From Balneolia bacterium (GTDB lineage: Bacteria > Bacteroidota > Rhodothermia > Balneolales > Cyclonatronaceae): 8,879 nucleotides of DNA. The stretch is from positions 1-8,879 of the forward strand of contig PXAI01000183.1 in assembly GCA_003567135.1 (NCBI GenBank). Direction: 5' to 3'. Under the pieces are notes generated by a model. The model did no database searches and was not told the origin of the DNA. It saw only the letters and a list, made by a program, of their open reading frames with translations. Positions 6,043-8,879 of this stretch are shown in pieces. How positions within the stretch are numbered: the first letter of the stretch is position 1; each line of letters begins with the position of its first letter. The position numbers were made by a program, and so were the translations under genes.

Positions 6043-7542
6043 ATGGCTGACAACTACAAATCCGGACAAAACTATCCTGCTCAAAATAATAATTCGAGTC
6101 CGGGAATAATGCCGCCACAGGCTGTTGAGATTGAGGAATCGATTCTCGGCGGAATGCTGATTGAGAACGATGCAGCCTCAACGGCACTCGAACTTCTCAA
6201 GCCGGAAGATTTCTACAAAAAAGCGCACCGGCATATTTTTGAGGTGATGCTCCGCCTCTACGAAAAAAACAACCCGCTTGATCTGATCACCGTTGAAAAT
6301 GAACTTCGCGATCAGAAATTGCTGGAAGAATGCGGTGGTCCGGGGTATTTGAGTCAGCTGACGCGTTCCGTTAGTTCTGCTGCAAATATCGAATATCACG
6401 CGCAGATCGTTGCGGAAAAAGCGATAAAAAGAAATCTGATCTCAAAGTTTACGGAAGTTGTCAGCGAATCCTACGATTCTACTACCGATCCCTTTGAGCT
6501 ACTGGATAAAGCCGAGCGCTACCTTTTTGAACTATCCAATTCAAACAAACGCGCTGGAGCGCGGTCGATTAACGACATCCTGAAAAAAACGCTGGGGCGT
6601 CTTGAAGAACTTCGCAGCAAGCCGGACGGCGTTACCGGCGTTCCTTCCGGAACCGACGTGGATGACTACACCGCCGGCTGGCAAAAAGGTGATCTCATCA
6701 TTATTGCGGCGAGGCCATCGATGGGAAAAACGGCTTTCGTACTTACCGTGGCCAGAAACGCGGCTCTTTATCCTGATCCTGACAAAAATGCGGCCGTTGC
6801 GTTGTTTAGTCTTGAAATGTCGGATCACCAGCTGGTGCAGCGTCTGTTAACGATGGAAGCCAGAGTAAACGCGCAGTCAGCGCGTACCGGACGCCTTAGC
6901 CCGGATGAATTCCAGCAGCTTATTCAGGGAGCAGGCCGCCTCTTCCCTGCGCGTATTTTTATTGATGATACGCCTGGAATTACGCTTATGGAAATGCGCT
7001 CAAAATGTCGGCGTTTAAAAGCAGAGCACGATATTGGAATGGTCATTGTCGATTATCTTCAGCTAATGCGCGGCAGTTCGAACGATCGTAATTCCAATCG
7101 TGAGCAGGAAATTGCGGCCATTTCCCGTGGACTTAAAGCACTCGCCAAGGAACTCGACGTTCCGGTAATTGCACTTGCGCAGCTCAGCCGTGCGGTGGAA
7201 ACCCGGGGCGGATCTAAGCGACCGATGCTCAGTGACCTTCGTGAAAGTGGTTCGATTGAGCAGGATGCCGATGTGGTCATTTTCCTCTATCGTCCGGAAT
7301 ACTATAACATTATGACGGATGAAGAAGGCCGCTCAACGCAGGGAATCGGTGAGATTATAATTGGAAAGCAGAGAAATGGTCCGGTCGGAACCAAGCGCCT
7401 TCAGTTTATCAAGGAATATGCGCGTTTTGAAAATCTCACTTCATACCAGCCGGATGCGTATGGCGATGATAATGACGCGTTTGCCGGTGGTGACGGCCCT
7501 CCTCAAATTTCGCCGCCTGAAGATGACGACAGTCCGTTTTAA
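6043..7542 (+). CDS. dnaB: Replicative DNA helicase DnaB
   Basis: This 499-residue protein is full-length DnaB. The N-terminal helical domain starts with PPQAVEIEESILGGML (25-39) and binds primase. A linker follows at about 150-195. The RecA-like motor has Walker A ARPSMGKT (223-230), the SLEMS motif (256-260) and Walker B IVDYLQL (335-341). AQLSRAVE (379-386) and the arginine-finger and sensor region DLRESGSIEQDADVV (398-412) complete it. It forms a ring hexamer that unwinds DNA ahead of the replication fork. No intein interrupts the P-loop or other motifs. The C-terminal tail (about 469-499) is acidic and disordered, ending in EDDDSPF, which resembles the tip of single-stranded DNA-binding protein. 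ATG at 6043 was chosen; an internal ATG at 6109 is possible. There is no Shine-Dalgarno. It lies 24 bases after udg and probably shares its transcript. Confidence 0.98.
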   Translation: MADNYKSGQNYPAQNNNSSPGIMPPQAVEIEESILGGMLIENDAASTALELLKPEDFYKKAHRHIFEVMLRLYEKNNPLDLITVENELRDQKLLEECGGPGYLSQLTRSVSSAANIEYHAQIVAEKAIKRNLISKFTEVVSESYDSTTDPFELLDKAERYLFELSNSNKRAGARSINDILKKTLGRLEELRSKPDGVTGVPSGTDVDDYTAGWQKGDLIIIAARPSMGKTAFVLTVARNAALYPDPDKNAAVALFSLEMSDHQLVQRLLTMEARVNAQSARTGRLSPDEFQQLIQGAGRLFPARIFIDDTPGITLMEMRSKCRRLKAEHDIGMVIVDYLQLMRGSSNDRNSNREQEIAAISRGLKALAKELDVPVIALAQLSRAVETRGGSKRPMLSDLRESGSIEQDADVVIFLYRPEYYNIMTDEEGRSTQGIGEIIIGKQRNGPVGTKRLQFIKEYARFENLTSYQPDAYGDDNDAFAGGDGPPQISPPEDDDSPF

Positions 7543-7559
7543 TTTTTTGATAATAAAAT

Positions 7560-7600
7560 AAGCCTCAGCCATGGCTTCACCCATGACTGAGGCTTTTCTT
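7560..7600 (+). terminator. Intrinsic terminator between convergent dnaB and the sigma gene
   Basis: A 14-position stem (7561-7574 with 7581-7594) closes a six-base loop CTTCAC and is followed on the plus strand by TTTTCTTT. The single imperfect pair is 7569/7586, a C-A mismatch in the plus transcript and a G-U wobble in the minus transcript. It lies 18 bases after the dnaB stop, so it ends the mtaB-udg-dnaB unit. The minus-strand side is followed by TATTTTATT, so it can probably also stop the sigma-factor transcript. Confidence 0.85.
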
Positions 7601-7611
7601 TGGGCTGTCGT

Positions 7612-7633
7612 AGAAGGATTTTTTCCTTCTTTT
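7612..7633. terminator. Second, weaker hairpin in the convergent gap
   Basis: A seven-pair stem (7612-7618 with 7624-7630) encloses a five-T loop and ends in TTTT on the plus strand. It is short and A/U-poor in support, and sits between the main terminator and the sigma gene. It may back up termination on either strand. The rest of 7634-7701 shows nothing recognisable. Confidence 0.3.
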
Positions 7634-7701
7634 GGAGTCTTAAACCTTATTTCCTTTGAGTCTCATCTGTTTAACGATTTAAACCGGCAACTGTTTCATC
7701 A

Positions 7702-8316
7702 TTATGCGGCGTAAATCATAAATTCTTCACCGGCGCTTTTGATCGATTCCTGCAGCTTGGTGCGGCCACGGTTAATTCGCGACTTAACGGTTCCCATCGG
7801 CAGATCTACGATTTTCGCGATTTCCTCGTAGCTCATCTCGTACTGTTCACGAAGCGTCAGGAGTTCGTTAAACTCTTCCGGCAGACGGTTCATCGCGTTT
7901 CCGATCATCGACAGAACCATCTGGCTTTGCAGTTCCTTATCAGGCAGAAATGCGGTGCACGGAAGCTGAAACGCCTGCTTGCCCTCCTCTTCATCCTGAT
8001 AAATGCTTTTGGTCTGCATCCGGCTGTTTTTGCGGTAGTGCGATTTCACCAGATTGATCGCGATTGTAAACAGCCAGGTGGAAAAGCGGGCAACCGGCTC
8101 ATAGGAATTACGGCTGCGGTACATTCTCAGAAACGTTTCCTGAACGAGGTCTTCCGCATCTTCGGTATTCTTCGTGTACCTGTAAATGAAATGGTGTACA
8201 CGGTTCTGATATTTTCGTACCAATGCCTCAAATGCCGTTTCATCTCCTGCCTGGAACCGAAGCATAAGATCTTCATCCGAACGGCTTTTTTTCCGTAAAG
8301 ACTCTGCATTTTTCAT
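7702..8316 (-). CDS. ECF-type RNA polymerase sigma factor
   Basis: The 204-residue protein has the two-domain layout of extracytoplasmic-function sigma factors. Region 2 spans about residues 15-98, with FQAGDETAFEALVRKYQ, the -10-recognising core DAEDLVQETFLRMYRS (53-68) and FSTWLFTIAINLVKSHYRK (78-96). A variable acidic linker follows (about 100-130). Region 4 (about 137-192) has LPEEFNELLTLREQYEMSYEEIA and the helix-turn-helix MGTVKSRINRGRTKL (174-188). Such factors redirect RNA polymerase to a stress or surface-function regulon. I cannot assign an ECF group. It starts at ATG behind AAAGGG with five-base spacing. It follows holA on the same strand by 44 bases. The usual partner, an anti-sigma gene just downstream, is absent: the next feature is a terminator and convergent dnaB. 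Confidence 0.93.
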   Translation of the reverse strand: MKNAESLRKKSRSDEDLMLRFQAGDETAFEALVRKYQNRVHHFIYRYTKNTEDAEDLVQETFLRMYRSRNSYEPVARFSTWLFTIAINLVKSHYRKNSRMQTKSIYQDEEEGKQAFQLPCTAFLPDKELQSQMVLSMIGNAMNRLPEEFNELLTLREQYEMSYEEIAKIVDLPMGTVKSRINRGRTKLQESIKSAGEEFMIYAA

Positions 8317-8321
8317 AATCG

Positions 8322-8327
8322 CCCTTT
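8322..8327 (-). promoter_or_regulatory. Probable ribosome binding site of the ECF sigma gene
   Basis: AAAGGG on the minus strand precedes the ATG at 8316 by five bases. It is a moderate Shine-Dalgarno match and supports the chosen start. Confidence 0.5.
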
Positions 8328-8360
8328 TTAAGTGAACATTGCCGGTTTACGGCACAGGCG

Positions 8361-8879
8361 CTACGAAATAATCCGTTTGATGGTCATTAGCAGAATCGCG
8401 TCGCTATCCAGTTTGCTGAATCCTTTTGAAGCCTTGTCTGCATCCAGAAGCGCTTCAAAAATTTCAGGCATTTTATGGATCGGATAAGCTCTCGCTTCCT
8501 GAGCCATGTACTTCAGCTTATAAACGCTTTTCCCTTTCAGGCCAAGCTGATCAGCAATCTGATCGTTCGTAAGCTTTTTCTGTACAAGCCGCTCATAAAT
8601 CCAGAGCTGCGAAAACTGATTATACAGATAACCAAGTATTCGGAGTATTTCACCTATACCTGATTTAGACTCCTGCAAAATCTGTTCCGCAATGAAGTAC
8701 GCTTTGCGCTCATCGCGCGCAATTATGGCGTCTTTGAGCTCAAACACCGTAAATTGCCGTGAAAAGCCGGCAATATCTTTTACATCTGCTCTTGAAATCG
8801 GCTCATCTGTCTCTTTTTGTGTACACAGTTTATCCAGTTCGATAGACAACTGATGCAGGCTGTTGCCCGAAATCTGGAA
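8361..8879 (-). CDS. holA: DNA polymerase III subunit delta, C-terminal part (cut by window edge)
   Basis: The reading frame is open to the right window edge. The visible 172 residues are the C-terminal half of a protein that is normally about 330-350 residues. The first visible residues read FQISGNSLHQLSIELDKL, matching the delta-subunit lid motif in which a short helix precedes a conserved E-L-x-K-L. Next come the domain III helices: SRADVKDIAGFSRQFTVFELKDAI, a stretch on YFIAEQIL and RILGYLYNQFSQLW, and a final collar helix pair ending DAILLMTIKRII. Delta opens the beta sliding clamp within the clamp loader. A TTG at 8849 can be read as a start but falls inside the domain, so it is not the real one. 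The sigma factor gene follows after 44 bases. Identification rests on the overall pattern of a divergent family. Confidence 0.85.
   Translation of the reverse strand, partial: FQISGNSLHQLSIELDKLCTQKETDEPISRADVKDIAGFSRQFTVFELKDAIIARDERKAYFIAEQILQESKSGIGEILRILGYLYNQFSQLWIYERLVQKKLTNDQIADQLGLKGKSVYKLKYMAQEARAYPIHKMPEIFEALLDADKASKGFSKLDSDAILLMTIKRIIS

Noticed and set aside
6709..7281. A possible intein in DnaB, a common insertion site at the P-loop and later motifs.
   Set aside because: Walker A, Walker B and the arginine-finger region are continuous at normal spacing, and no splicing motifs are present.
7927..8298. A 123-residue plus-strand open frame opposite the ECF sigma gene.
   Set aside because: It is a shadow of the conserved sigma regions, with no recognisable domain or signal for translation.
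1..8879. A novel defence, secretion or biosynthetic system.
   Set aside because: All ten genes belong to known families, mostly housekeeping, and none forms a coherent accessory cluster; the unusual points concern details of individual proteins.

Overview
This window is a conserved bacterial housekeeping segment and is almost fully coding. I see ten genes, one of them cut by the right edge. There are no mobile elements, CRISPR arrays, rRNA or tRNA genes, and no cluster that looks like a dedicated new system.

Lineage: the best guess is the Bacteroidota/Balneolota/Rhodothermota side of the FCB group, with moderate to low confidence. Most starts lack a Shine-Dalgarno sequence and sit behind A/T-rich or unremarkable leaders. 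One candidate promoter ahead of mtaB has the TTTG / TAnnTTTG-like form typical of the Bacteroidota sigma factor. The NusB, DnaB and ECF sigma sequences also look familiar from that group. This rests on family resemblance, not on a search.

Layout: (1) Positions 41-2336, minus strand, form a probable operon in the order nusB, PPP-family phosphatase, ychF. (2) Positions 2494-2721, minus strand, hold a small DUF883/ElaB-like membrane-anchored protein with a clear ribosome binding site and its own intrinsic terminator. (3) A 210-base spacer (2722-2931) separates divergent transcription units. (4) Positions 2932-7542, plus strand, hold a CysQ/inositol-monophosphatase-family enzyme. After a 155-base gap with a candidate promoter come mtaB (tRNA ms2t6A37 synthesis), a family-4-like uracil-DNA glycosylase overlapping mtaB by 8 bases, and dnaB 24 bases later. 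(5) A strong hairpin terminator lies in the convergent gap after dnaB. (6) Positions 7702-8879, minus strand, hold the 3' part of holA (DNA polymerase III delta) followed by an ECF sigma factor 44 bases downstream.

Function: two loci bear on replication (dnaB and holA) and one on base-excision repair (the glycosylase). The rest cover translation (YchF, MtaB), antitermination (NusB), protein dephosphorylation, phosphonucleotide turnover and stress-type transcription control. The two observations most worth a second look are that the glycosylase has lost the positions that normally bind the family-4 iron-sulfur cluster, and that DnaB ends in an acidic tip resembling the C-terminus of single-stranded DNA-binding protein.
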